Part shown: positions 1 through 7,561 of the stretch, in pieces | Position numbering within the stretch: the first letter of the stretch is position 1 | Layout: every line of letters begins with the position of its first letter | From: Pseudomonas guariconensis | GTDB taxonomy: Bacteria; Pseudomonadota; Gammaproteobacteria; Pseudomonadales; Pseudomonadaceae | Reading direction: 5' to 3' | Length of the DNA stretch: 64,000 bases | Assembly: GCF_900102675.1 (NCBI RefSeq) | Contig: NZ_FMYX01000013.1 | Location: 106,142 to 170,141, forward strand | Position numbers and translations under genes: made by a program | The notes under the pieces: generated by a model | Told to the model about the DNA's origin: nothing | Database searches by the model: none | What the model saw: the letters and a program-made list of their open reading frames with translations, nothing else

Positions 1-354
1 CAGGCCACGGGCGATGGCCATTTTCACCAAAGGAATGTCGAACAGGTCGCGATCTTTGTCCTGGGCCTTGCCCGGGGTCTGGTTTTCCTGGCCGTAGAGG
101 GCCGGGTCGATGTTGCTGCCCGCGCCGGTCAGGTAGACGCCGTCGGCCATGTCCAGGTAGGTCTCAAGGTCTTCGACGCCACAGCAGGTGGGCACGAGGA
201 CCGGGACGCAACCGGCGAATTCGACCAGCGGAGTGATGTATTTGTGGGTCATGACCTGATAGTCATGGCCTTTGCGCTCTTGGCTGCCCATGGTCATCAG
301 GACGACGGGTTTGCGCAGGGAGGGTTGCTTGTTGCCAATGTTGCTGTTGGACAT
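1..354 (-). CDS. Class I glutamine amidotransferase-like (peptidase C26 / PuuD family) hydrolase, 3' end cut off by the window
   Basis: The first 118 codons are visible and begin MSNSNIGNKQPSLRKPVVLM; the gene runs off the window edge. The segment VEFAGCVPVLVPTC followed by DMADGVYLTGAGSNIDPALY is typical of the N-terminal half of gamma-glutamyl-gamma-aminobutyrate hydrolases (PuuD) and related C26 peptidases, which hydrolyse gamma-glutamyl amides in the cytoplasm. The catalytic Cys-His-Glu region lies beyond the window, so activity cannot be judged. The ATG at 354-352 is chosen because the homology begins just after it. The gene is oriented with the amino-acid transport cluster and 0.5 kb from it, which suggests an amine or amino-acid catabolic role (inference). 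Confidence 0.8.
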   Translation of the reverse strand, partial: MSNSNIGNKQPSLRKPVVLMTMGSQERKGHDYQVMTHKYITPLVEFAGCVPVLVPTCCGVEDLETYLDMADGVYLTGAGSNIDPALYGQENQTPGKAQDKDRDLFDIPLVKMAIARGL

Positions 355-750
355 ATGTCACCTTGGGACAGGTTCATCCTGTCGTTGTTGTGCAGGCGCA
401 CGGGCTCGGCCTTGAGTACGTCCTGAAACCCCGAGCACTGCCGGCTCGCCTAGCAGGCGATTCCGGTCGGGGCTTGTTCATAGCTTGCCAGAGCCGTTCG
501 ATATGTCAAACGAGTGGCGAGGGGTGAAGGCGCCGTTTTTCGGGGGGGTTGAGGGCTTGGAGCCCTGCGGTGACAAGGGTTTGGCGGTGGGTTAGGTCAA
601 TAATATTTAACGATGCAGTTGGGTCTTTGCATGGGTGCAATGAGTGCCGGCGGGTACAGGGGTTTGGTGGTTTGCAATACCCGCACGAGGGGGCCTTCCC
701 GTTCCCATCTCACTAAAAACCAGCCAGCTCCATCCGGACACCAAAAACGC
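355..750. other. Intergenic stretch without a recognisable gene
   Basis: About 400 bases separate the C26-family gene from a REP pair. Short open frames occur on both strands, but none has a convincing start, codon pattern or family match. The stretch presumably holds the promoter of the C26-family gene. I see no clear sigma-70 or operator motif in it. Confidence 0.5.
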
Positions 751-824
751 GGTGGGAGCAGGTTTACCCACGAATACGACGGTGCATTCACTATCGCATT
801 GGCGGGTGAAACCCGCTCCCACAG
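751..824. repeat. Pair of inverted Pseudomonas REP elements
   Basis: GGTGGGAGCAGGTTTACCCA is followed about 35 bases later by an inverted copy containing GGCGGGTGAAACCCGCTCCC. This is the widespread P. putida-type REP core in head-to-head arrangement. It lies downstream of the ABC ATPase gene and could act as an mRNA-stabilising or terminating structure for that operon. Confidence 0.8.
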
Positions 825-861
825 GGGCGGTGCTTATCCAGAGAGGGAGCGCTGATGCGCG

Positions 862-1647
862 CTAGTGCAGGATTTGTTTGAGGAACGCTTGTGCCCGCTG
901 GGTTTTCGGGTGGTTGAAGAACACCTCCGGTGGGCTGTCCTCGATGATCTGCCCGCCTTCCAGGAACAGTACGCGCTCGGCCACCTGACGGGCGAAGCCC
1001 ATTTCATGGGTGACGCAGAGCATGGTCATGCCGGTACCGGCCAGTTGCACCAGCACATCCAGCACTTCGGCGACCATCTCCGGGTCCAGCGCCGAGGTGG
1101 GTTCGTCGAACAGCATGATGCGCGGCTTCATGCACAGCGCCCGTGCGATGGCCACCCGCTGCTGCTGGCCGCCGGACAGCTGGCTGGGGTACTTGTGCGC
1201 CTGGCTCTCGATGCCGACCTTGCTCAGATACATGCGCGCCCGTTCCTCGGCGTCCTTGCGCGACAGACCGCGTACGCTGGTGGGGGCGAGCAGGCAGTTG
1301 TCCAGCACGCTCATGTGCGGGAACAGATTGAAGTGCTGGAACACCATGCCGATCTCGCTGCGCACCTGGGCGGCCTGGCGGCTGGTGGCGGCCAGGTCCG
1401 TGCCGGCTACGTGGATGCTGCCCTGTTCGGCGATCTCCAGACGGTTGATGCAGCGAATCAAAGTCGACTTGCCCGAGCCTGAGGGGCCGCAGAGTACGAT
1501 GCGCTCGCCTTCGCGGACCTGCAGGTTGATGTCGTGCAGCACATGGAAGGCGCCGTAGTGCTTGTTCAGGCCCTCGATGCGGATCAGCACTGGGCGCGCG
1601 TCGGGTTCGGGGGTGACACTGGCAAGGCTCAGAGAGGCGGCGGTCAT
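862..1647 (-). CDS. Polar amino-acid ABC transporter, ATP-binding subunit
   Basis: This 261-aa ATPase belongs to the GlnQ/HisP family and powers import of a polar, probably basic, amino acid. Visible motifs are Walker A GPSGSGKST near residue 55, signature LSGGQQQRVAIARAL near 157, Walker B IMLFDEPTSALDP near 180, and a switch His in CVTHEMGFA. It is the last gene of a minus-strand run: binding protein, two permeases, FAD dehydrogenase, ATPase. The ATG is preceded by GGAGAACAACAAG, which combines a ribosome-binding site with an A-rich motif of the Hfq/Crc target type. The extended N-terminus (MTAASLSLASVTPEPDARPV) is unusual for the family but is in frame behind a good RBS. Confidence 0.95.
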   Translation of the reverse strand: MTAASLSLASVTPEPDARPVLIRIEGLNKHYGAFHVLHDINLQVREGERIVLCGPSGSGKSTLIRCINRLEIAEQGSIHVAGTDLAATSRQAAQVRSEIGMVFQHFNLFPHMSVLDNCLLAPTSVRGLSRKDAEERARMYLSKVGIESQAHKYPSQLSGGQQQRVAIARALCMKPRIMLFDEPTSALDPEMVAEVLDVLVQLAGTGMTMLCVTHEMGFARQVAERVLFLEGGQIIEDSPPEVFFNHPKTQRAQAFLKQILH

Positions 1648-1671
1648 CTTGTTGTTCTCCCGCGTGGATGT

Positions 1672-2916
1672 TTAGTCGAAGCGTGCGGCGCTGTAAGGCG
1701 ACGGGTCGGTGAAAGGCGCCTGGCCTGTGACCAGTTCGGCCAGCAGGCGGCCAGTGACCGGGCCCAGGGTCAGGCCGTGGTGGGCGTGGCCGAAGTTGAA
1801 CCACAGGTTCTTATGCCGTGGCGCCGGGCCAATCACCGGACGCATGTCCGGCAGGCAGGGGCGCCGGCCGAGCCACGGACGGTCGTCCAGGCGCTCGCCC
1901 AGGGCCGGGAACAGCTTGCGAGCCAGGGCTTCGCAGCGCCCCAGCTGGATCTCGTTGCCGGGGGCATCGTGGGCGGCGAACTCGATCCCGGTGGTCAGGC
2001 GTACGCCACGCGCCATCGGAGCCAGAACGTAGCCACCTTGGGTGTCGCAGACCGCGTGGGCCAGTTCGGCGCCGTCCCGGGTGCTGTAATGCATGTGATA
2101 ACCGCGCTTGATCGCCAGCGGGAAGCGATAGCCCAGGGGCTCGAACAGGTCGGCCGACTGCGGACCCAGGCAGGCCACCACCTCGTCGGCAATGACCGGG
2201 CCGCGGCGGCTGTTCACCTGCCACTGGGTGCCGACCTGACGCAGGCTGCGGGCATCGCCATGGATGAACTGCCCGCCGCGCTGGATGAACAGGGCGGCAT
2301 AGCCGCGCGTCAGGCCGCCGGGGTTGTTGACGGTCTTCGGGTCCAGCCAGTGAATACCGCCGATCACATCACCCTCGAGCTGTTGCTCCCGGGCTTGCAG
2401 TTGGTCGCGTTCGAGAATCTCGTACTTCAGGTTGTAGCGGGCAAGGCCCTGCAGGTCGGCCTTGGCCTGGGCGAACAGGGCAGGGTCGCGGTAGACCTCG
2501 ATCCAGCCCTTGGCCTGCACCAGTGCGCCAAGGCGTGCGGCGTCGATCAGGGCGTCGTGCTCTTCGACGCAGCGTTGCACCAGCGGCAGCATGTCGGCGG
2601 CGGCACTGGCCAGGCGGCCCGGCGCGGACTGCTGCCAATAGCGCAGCAGCCAGGGGGCGGCCTTGGGCAGGTGCAGGAAGCTGTAGCGCACGTCGGGTTG
2701 GCGGTTAAGTCCGTAGCGCAGCAAGGCGCCCAGGTTGCGAGGAAACGCGTAGGGGATGACGCTGGAGCGTTCGATCAACCCGGCGTTGCCATGGCTGGTG
2801 CCGCTGCCCGGCTCGTCGCGGTCGATCAGGATGACCTGGCGGCCTCGGGCCTGAAGGTGCAGGGCGGTACTGACGCCGACGATACCGGCGCCCAGAACGA
2901 TGGTTTGGCAATGCAT
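1672..2916 (-). CDS. amaD: FAD-dependent D-amino-acid dehydrogenase (DadA family), D-lysine locus amaD-like
   Basis: A 414-aa DadA/DAO-type flavoprotein. The Rossmann dinucleotide motif GAGIVGVSTALHL sits at residues 9-21, with a GTSHGNAG flavin-binding segment near 40 and the family C-terminal block RPVIGPAPRHKNLWFNFGHAHHGLTLGP split around residue 370. Such enzymes oxidatively deaminate D-amino acids at the inner face of the membrane. Its place inside an ABC-transporter operon next to dpkA and an aminotransferase matches the P. putida gene called amaD, implicated in D-lysine catabolism to the cyclic imine piperideine-2-carboxylate. Family assignment is firm. The substrate is inferred from neighbourhood and remembered synteny. 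Confidence 0.85.
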   Translation of the reverse strand: MHCQTIVLGAGIVGVSTALHLQARGRQVILIDRDEPGSGTSHGNAGLIERSSVIPYAFPRNLGALLRYGLNRQPDVRYSFLHLPKAAPWLLRYWQQSAPGRLASAAADMLPLVQRCVEEHDALIDAARLGALVQAKGWIEVYRDPALFAQAKADLQGLARYNLKYEILERDQLQAREQQLEGDVIGGIHWLDPKTVNNPGGLTRGYAALFIQRGGQFIHGDARSLRQVGTQWQVNSRRGPVIADEVVACLGPQSADLFEPLGYRFPLAIKRGYHMHYSTRDGAELAHAVCDTQGGYVLAPMARGVRLTTGIEFAAHDAPGNEIQLGRCEALARKLFPALGERLDDRPWLGRRPCLPDMRPVIGPAPRHKNLWFNFGHAHHGLTLGPVTGRLLAELVTGQAPFTDPSPYSAARFD

Positions 2917-2932
2917 GGAGCGTATCCTTCGG

Positions 2933-3643
2933 TCAGTTCAGGTGGCGGCCCAGGCGGGCTTCCAGGTGTTTCAGGGCGCGGCGGACGATCTCCACGATCA
3001 CCAGGTAGAGCACTGCGGCCCACAGGTAGATCTGGAAGTCGAAGCTGCGCGAGAACGCCAGCTTGGTCACGCCCATCAAGTCGTAGATGGTCACCAGCGA
3101 GGCGATGGCGCTGGCCTTGATCATCAGGATCAGTTCGTTGCCCAACGGGCCGATGGCCACCAGTAGCGATTGCGGCAGGATGACCTTGAAGAAGGTGGTC
3201 GAGCGCTTGAGGCTCAAGGCCCGCGCCGCTTCGTATTGGCCGGGGGCCACGGCCATCAGGCTGCCGCGGAAGATCTCCGCCTGATAGGCGGCGGTGTTCA
3301 AGGTGAAGGCCAGCAGCGTGCAGTACCAGGCTTCGCGGAAGAACCACCACAGGCCCATGTCCTGCCAGAAGCCCTTGAGCGAGCCCAGGCCGTAGTACAG
3401 CAAGAACAGCTGCGCGAGCAGGGGCGAGCCGCGGAAGAAGTACACGTAGCCCGCCGACAGGCGCTGCAGCACGCGGCTTTGGGACATGCGCGCCAGCGCC
3501 AGTAGCAGCCCGAGCACCGCGCCCAGGCTGAAGGAGATCGCCACCAGCTTGGCGGTCACCAGCAAGCCGTCGATGAAGCGCGCGCCGTAGCGTTCGAGCA
3601 GGTCGGGGTCGAGCACCATGGCCAGCAGTTGTTCGAAGCTCAT
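2933..3643 (-). CDS. Amino-acid ABC transporter permease (HisM/GlnP family), second subunit
   Basis: 236-aa inner-membrane permease with several hydrophobic spans and an EAA-like loop (EAARALSLKRSTTFFKVILP) that contacts the ATPase. An in-frame upstream extension exists, but the ATG at 3643 is chosen. It has AAGGAG about eight bases upstream, begins the family homology (MSFEQLLAMVLDP), and overlaps the stop of the preceding permease by four bases (ATGA), indicating translational coupling. With its partner at 3640-4359 it forms the heterodimeric membrane channel of the importer. Confidence 0.93.
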   Translation of the reverse strand: MSFEQLLAMVLDPDLLERYGARFIDGLLVTAKLVAISFSLGAVLGLLLALARMSQSRVLQRLSAGYVYFFRGSPLLAQLFLLYYGLGSLKGFWQDMGLWWFFREAWYCTLLAFTLNTAAYQAEIFRGSLMAVAPGQYEAARALSLKRSTTFFKVILPQSLLVAIGPLGNELILMIKASAIASLVTIYDLMGVTKLAFSRSFDFQIYLWAAVLYLVIVEIVRRALKHLEARLGRHLN

Positions 3644-4359
3644 GCCCGGGCTCCTTGCAGGTGACGGTTGCAGCGTCGTTCGATGAAGGCAAAGACCCGC
3701 CCCGACAGTGCCGAGAACAGCAGGTAGCCCAGGCAGGCGACGCCATAGAAGAACATCGGTTCCTTGGTGACACTGACCGCCAGGTTGGTCTGGCGCATCA
3801 GGTCGACCAGCGAGATGGTCGACACCAGCGAGGTGTCCTTGAGCAGGGACAGCCAGTTGTTCGACAGCCCAGGCAGGGCGATGCGGGTCAGTTGTGGCAG
3901 CACCACCTTGAAGAATCCGGTGCGTTTGCTCAGGCCCAGGGCCGAACAAGCCTCCAGCTGGCCTTTGGGCAGCGTCTTGAAGGCGGCCAGCCAGATTTCG
4001 CTGGAAAACGCGGCGAACACCAGGCTGAAGGCGATCATCGCGGCGAGGAAGGTGTTGATCAGCACCTCGCCTTCATAGCCCATCGCCGCCAGCAGCTTCT
4101 GTGCGGCGATCTGGCAGCCGTAATAGATGATCAGCAGTGTCAACAGCTCCGGCAGGCCGCGAAACACCGTGGAGAAACTGGTGGCCCAGGCGCGTGCAGC
4201 GCGCTTGCGCGAGCGCGCGGCGAGGGCCACGAGCAGGCCCAGGGGCAGACCGATGGGCAGGCAGGCCAGGGCCAGCGACAGGGTCACCAGGGCGCCGGCG
4301 AGCAGCGCCTGACCCCAGCCACCGCTGGCGAACGACAGCAAAGACAGTTGATCGAGCAT
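3640..4359 (-). CDS. Amino-acid ABC transporter permease (HisQ/GlnP family), first subunit
   Basis: 239-aa permease with multiple membrane spans and the cytoplasmic EAA loop EACSALGLSKRTGFFKVVLP near residue 135. It pairs with the downstream permease, with which it shares an ATGA overlap. It is separated from the upstream binding-protein gene by a REP pair, a common arrangement when the binding protein must be made in excess over the membrane subunits. Confidence 0.93.
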   Translation of the reverse strand: MLDQLSLLSFASGGWGQALLAGALVTLSLALACLPIGLPLGLLVALAARSRKRAARAWATSFSTVFRGLPELLTLLIIYYGCQIAAQKLLAAMGYEGEVLINTFLAAMIAFSLVFAAFSSEIWLAAFKTLPKGQLEACSALGLSKRTGFFKVVLPQLTRIALPGLSNNWLSLLKDTSLVSTISLVDLMRQTNLAVSVTKEPMFFYGVACLGYLLFSALSGRVFAFIERRCNRHLQGARA

Positions 4360-4404
4360 GGAGGAGACTCCTCAGCGACATCGATATCGAAAGGCAACAG
4401 CGAT

Positions 4405-4480
4405 CCTGTGGGAGCGGGCTTGCCCGCCAATACGTCGGTGAGTCCACTGCCGTATCCGCAGGTAAACCCGCTCCCGCAGG
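4405..4480. repeat. Inverted REP pair between binding-protein and permease genes
   Basis: CCTGTGGGAGCGGGCTTGCC is followed about 45 bases on by the inverse copy ending AAACCCGCTCCCGCAGG. The two cores can pair into a long hairpin. It lies inside the transporter operon, just after the substrate-binding-protein gene, where it could block 3' exonucleases and raise the binding-protein level relative to the permeases. The sequence is observed; the effect is inferred from the classical malE-malF case. Confidence 0.85.
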
Positions 4481-4487
4481 CGTCAGG

Positions 4488-5240
4488 TCAGTTGTAGATG
4501 TCGAAGGCGAAGTACTTGCTGGCGATCTTTTGGTAGGTGCCGTTGGCGACGATTTCGGCCAGCGCCTTGTTCAGACGCTCGCGCAGGGCGTCGTCGTCCT
4601 TGCGTACGGCGATGGCGGCGTCGGCCTTGGTGCCGTTGACGTCACCCAGGACCTTGCAGCAGTCCTGGCCGTTCTTGTTCATCCACTCGTGCAGCGGGAA
4701 CTTGTCGGCGATTACCCCGTCCAGGCGGCCGGCGGCCAAGTCGGCGTTGGCTTCGTCCATGGTCGGGTAGAGCTTCACGTCGGCGCCGGCCTTGGCGTAG
4801 ACGTCTTCGGCGTAGATGGCCTGGGTGGAGGACGACTGGGCCCCGACGGTGTAGCCCTTGAAGTCGGCCTGGGCGTCCTTGATCGGGCTGTCCTTGGCCA
4901 CGGCGACGGTCAACGGGGTGCGGTAGTAGTGGTTGGTAAAGGTGATCTTCTTGCGTCGCTCCTCGGTGTCGATCATCGAGGCGACCACAGCATCGTATTT
5001 GCGGGCCATCAGGGCCGGGATGATGCCTTCCCAGTCCTGCGCCACCAGGGTGCATTCGACTTTCATCTGCGCGCACAGGGCGTTGGTGATGTCGATGTCG
5101 AAGCCATGCAGCTTGTTATCGGCATCGACATAGTTGAAGGGCGGATAGGCGCCCTCGGTCGCGAAGCGCAGGGTCTCGGCGCTGGCCGCGCCAGTCAGCA
5201 ACAGGGCGCACACACCCACCACGGACAGGGTCTTTTTCAT
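4488..5240 (-). CDS. Periplasmic amino-acid-binding protein of the ABC transporter (SBP family 3)
   Basis: 250-aa precursor with signal peptide MKKTLSVVGVCALLLTGAASA and predicted cleavage before ETLRF. The mature chain has the family-3 features ATEGAYPPFNYVDADNKLHG and GFDIDITNALCAQMKVECTL near residues 28-62, as in lysine/arginine/ornithine- and histidine-binding proteins. It captures the substrate in the periplasm and delivers it to the permease pair encoded downstream. It is the first structural gene of the minus-strand operon, 26 bases after the RpiR gene. A-rich AAAACAACAATAGCAAGAG lies in its leader. Confidence 0.93.
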   Translation of the reverse strand: MKKTLSVVGVCALLLTGAASAETLRFATEGAYPPFNYVDADNKLHGFDIDITNALCAQMKVECTLVAQDWEGIIPALMARKYDAVVASMIDTEERRKKITFTNHYYRTPLTVAVAKDSPIKDAQADFKGYTVGAQSSSTQAIYAEDVYAKAGADVKLYPTMDEANADLAAGRLDGVIADKFPLHEWMNKNGQDCCKVLGDVNGTKADAAIAVRKDDDALRERLNKALAEIVANGTYQKIASKYFAFDIYN

Positions 5241-5266
5241 CTAACACCTCTGGACTTTCACTCTTG

Positions 5267-6139
5267 CTATTGTTGTTTTCCCGTTGGCCACGAGGTGTAG
5301 CCGACGAATGCGTTATGTAGAGCGGCAGTTGCTTCCAAGCGTCTTTCAACATCAGGTCCCAGCTTCCTGCAGACCTCGTTGACCATCAGGTGCACCCACG
5401 ACAGCATTGCCGAGGTGGACTCCCAGAAGAGGTTGAATTCGGTGGGGATGCGGAACACCTCGTCGGCGTTGGCATCGGCCCAATCACAGAAGGTGTCGGT
5501 CACCAGGGTGACCGGAATGCCCGCTTCGCGTGCTTTGCTGCACAGCAGCAGGGCATGGCGGGAGTAACGGCGCGCCTCGAACACCACCAGGGCACTGTCC
5601 TGGGCAGGGCCCAGCAGCACGTCGCCGAAATGCCCGGCGCTGCCATCGACCAGCTGCACGCCATCACGCAGGTATTGCAGCAAATGGCTCATGCACATGG
5701 CCACGCCGCGCTCGGTCTGGAAACCTGCGATGAACACGCGGCGCTTGCTCGCCAGGCGCTGGGCGACCTGTTGCCAGGCCTGGCTGCGGCGGTACTCATG
5801 CACGCGCACCAATGCAGCGATTTCAAGGTCAAGACTGCCGGAGCTCTCGCTGTCGTCTTCGCCTTGGCGATACTCTTGCAGGCGATCTCCCACTAGCCAA
5901 GGGCCGTCCCCCAGGTCGTTCTGCAGGTCTTGCTTGAGCGCCTTGAGGTGGGCATAACCCAGGGAGCGACAGAAACGCCCGACACTGGATTCGCTGACGC
6001 CAAGCTTGGTCGCGATGCTGGCCGACGTCTGGAACGGCAACTCGTGCAGGTTGGCGAGCATGTAGCTGGCGATCTTGCGGCCCGAGGCTGCGGCGCTTTG
6101 CAGGCTGCTCTCGAGGCGTTGCTTGATCGGTTGGCTCAT
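5267..6139 (-). CDS. RpiR-family transcriptional regulator of the D-lysine/amino-acid locus
   Basis: 290 aa from the ATG at 6139 (MSQPIKQRLESSLQSAAASG). An in-frame upstream extension lacks family character. The N-terminal helix-turn-helix (SIATKLGVSESSVGRFCRSL, residues about 39-58) is of RpiR type. The C-terminal SIS domain, about 120-270, normally binds a phosphosugar or other metabolite. It is transcribed towards the transporter genes and divergently from dpkA, so it probably controls both. Repeated TGACAG/CTGTCA half-sites in the shared 157-base promoter are candidate operators. In P. putida KT2440 the equivalent regulator is, from memory, needed for D-lysine use. Confidence 0.88.
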   Translation of the reverse strand: MSQPIKQRLESSLQSAAASGRKIASYMLANLHELPFQTSASIATKLGVSESSVGRFCRSLGYAHLKALKQDLQNDLGDGPWLVGDRLQEYRQGEDDSESSGSLDLEIAALVRVHEYRRSQAWQQVAQRLASKRRVFIAGFQTERGVAMCMSHLLQYLRDGVQLVDGSAGHFGDVLLGPAQDSALVVFEARRYSRHALLLCSKAREAGIPVTLVTDTFCDWADANADEVFRIPTEFNLFWESTSAMLSWVHLMVNEVCRKLGPDVERRLEATAALHNAFVGYTSWPTGKQQ

Positions 6140-6170
6140 GGTCGACTCCGGGATGGGTGAGGCTTGCGAT

Positions 6171-6221
6171 AGAAAATGGATGTTTTCTGTCATCAAGTCA
6201 ACAATTGACAGATAGCTGTCA
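6171..6221. promoter_or_regulatory. Candidate RpiR operator cluster in the divergent promoter
   Basis: Two kinds of dyad are visible. AGAAAA-TGGATG-TTTTCT is at 6171-6188. A set of CTGTCA (6187-6192), TGACAG (6206-6211) and CTGTCA (6216-6221) half-sites includes the perfect inverted repeat TGACAGATAGCTGTCA. They lie between the regulator and dpkA start codons. Binding by the neighbouring RpiR protein is inferred. Confidence 0.5.
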
Positions 6222-6296
6222 TTCGCGGGATAAGTTTTGCCATTGCTTGCGCTGTAGCCATTCCACGTCCAAGAAGTACAAGAACAGGAGCTCCAG

Positions 6297-7322
6297 ATGT
6301 CCGCACCTTCCGTAAGCCCCGTCGTGCGCGTGCCTTTCGCCGAGCTGCAGGCGTTGTTGCAACGCATCCTGCAGCGTCATGGTTGTGCCGAGCCGGTCGC
6401 CGCGGCGCTGGCTTACAACTGCGCCAGCGCCCAGCGCGATGGCGCCCACAGCCACGGGGTATTTCGTATTCCCGGTTATGTCTCGACCTTGGCCAGTGGC
6501 TGGGTCAACGGGCGCGCCGAGCCGCAGGTGAGCGATGTGGCCCCTGGCTATGTGCGGGTCGACGCCGGTGGCGGTTTCGCCCAGCCGGCCCTGGCCGCAG
6601 CGCGGCCTTTGCTGGTGGAAAAGGCGCGCAAGGCTGGCATCGCGGTACTGGCGATCCACAACTCGCATCACTTCGCAGCGCTCTGGCCGGACGTGGAACC
6701 GTTCGCCGACGAGGGGCTGGTGGCCTTGAGCGTGGTCAACAGCATGACTTGCGTGGTGCCCCATGGCGCACGCAAGCCTCTGTTTGGCACCAACCCGATC
6801 GCCTTTGCCGCGCCTTGCGCCGGGCACGATCCGATCGTCTTCGACATGGCCACCAGCGCCATGGCCCATGGTGATGTACAGATCGCCGCGCGGGCCGGCG
6901 AGCAACTGCCGCCGGGCATGGGTGTGGATGCCCAGGGTCAGCCGACCTGCGACCCCAAGGCGATTCTCGAAGGTGGCGCACTGCTGCCGTTTGGCGGGCA
7001 TAAGGGCTCGGCGCTGTCGATGATGGTCGAATTGCTGGCAGCGGCCTTGACCGGTGGGCATTTCTCCTGGGAGTTCGACTGGTCCGGGCATCCGGGGGCG
7101 AAGACGCCTTGGACTGGGCAATTGATCATCGTCATCGACCCGACCAAGGCCGAAGGGCAACGCTTTGCCCAGCGCAGCCGAGCGCTGGTCGATCACATGC
7201 AGGAAGCGGGGCTGACCCGCATGCCAGGGGAGCGGCGCTACCGTGAGCGCGAGGTGGCGCAGCGTGAAGGGGTGGCGCTGACCGATCAGGAGCTGCAGGG
7301 GCTCAAGGCTTTGGCGGACTGA
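6297..7322 (+). CDS. dpkA: Delta1-piperideine-2-carboxylate reductase (malate/L-lactate dehydrogenase superfamily)
   Basis: 341-aa NADPH-dependent reductase of the LdhA/YlbC-type superfamily. It is expected to reduce the cyclic imine piperideine-2-carboxylate (or pyrroline-2-carboxylate) to L-pipecolate (or L-proline) in the cytoplasm. Visible family features include AQRDGAHSHGVFRIPGY at residues 45-61, the HNSHHFAALWPDVEPFA active-site region near 122, and GTNPIAFAAP near 164. It is divergent from the RpiR gene and upstream of the aminotransferase, matching P. putida dpkA context. The start has GGAG seven bases upstream, and the leader is A-rich (ACAAGAACAGGAG). Confidence 0.9.
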   Translation: MSAPSVSPVVRVPFAELQALLQRILQRHGCAEPVAAALAYNCASAQRDGAHSHGVFRIPGYVSTLASGWVNGRAEPQVSDVAPGYVRVDAGGGFAQPALAAARPLLVEKARKAGIAVLAIHNSHHFAALWPDVEPFADEGLVALSVVNSMTCVVPHGARKPLFGTNPIAFAAPCAGHDPIVFDMATSAMAHGDVQIAARAGEQLPPGMGVDAQGQPTCDPKAILEGGALLPFGGHKGSALSMMVELLAAALTGGHFSWEFDWSGHPGAKTPWTGQLIIVIDPTKAEGQRFAQRSRALVDHMQEAGLTRMPGERRYREREVAQREGVALTDQELQGLKALAD

Positions 7323-7382
7323 ACGCGTCCGGGCCGGCCTTCGCGGATACAACCGCTGCTTTCACAGGGCTTGCGCAAGCCC

Positions 7383-7411
7383 CTGTGGGAGCGGGTTTAC
7401 CCGCGAAACGG
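7383..7411 (+). repeat. Single REP element downstream of dpkA
   Basis: CTGTGGGAGCGGGTTTACCC continues into GCGAA, the P. putida REP core. It follows a short dyad (GGGCTTGCGCAAGCCC) between dpkA and the aminotransferase gene, and probably helps end or stabilise the dpkA transcript. Confidence 0.75.
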
Positions 7412-7450
7412 GCACGCTGATGCCGAGTCAAAGGTGCGGGCCAGGCCTCC

Positions 7451-7478
7451 GTGCAAGGCTGCATTGAACACCTTGCAC
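7451..7478. promoter_or_regulatory. Inverted repeat upstream of the aminotransferase gene
   Basis: GTGCAAGG is followed after 12 bases by its exact complement CCTTGCAC, 83 bases before the GTG start of the aminotransferase. The spacing, about two helical turns between centres, and the position suggest a regulator site. The GTGCAA core recurs as direct repeats upstream of the next transporter gene. Confidence 0.45.
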
Positions 7479-7561
7479 ATCAGTGATGTTCCTCCAGCCT
7501 CACTGAGGGTATTCTCGGGGCAGCATTTCCCGAACTGTCCTGATCCAAGGAGCTGTGCGCT

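Noticed and set aside
597..865. Several overlapping 60-80 codon frames on both strands
   Set aside because: They lie over an inverted REP pair and have no start signals or family resemblance.
1534..3120. A 528-codon plus-strand frame over the dehydrogenase and permease
   Set aside because: Antisense shadow. The minus-strand proteins explain the region fully.
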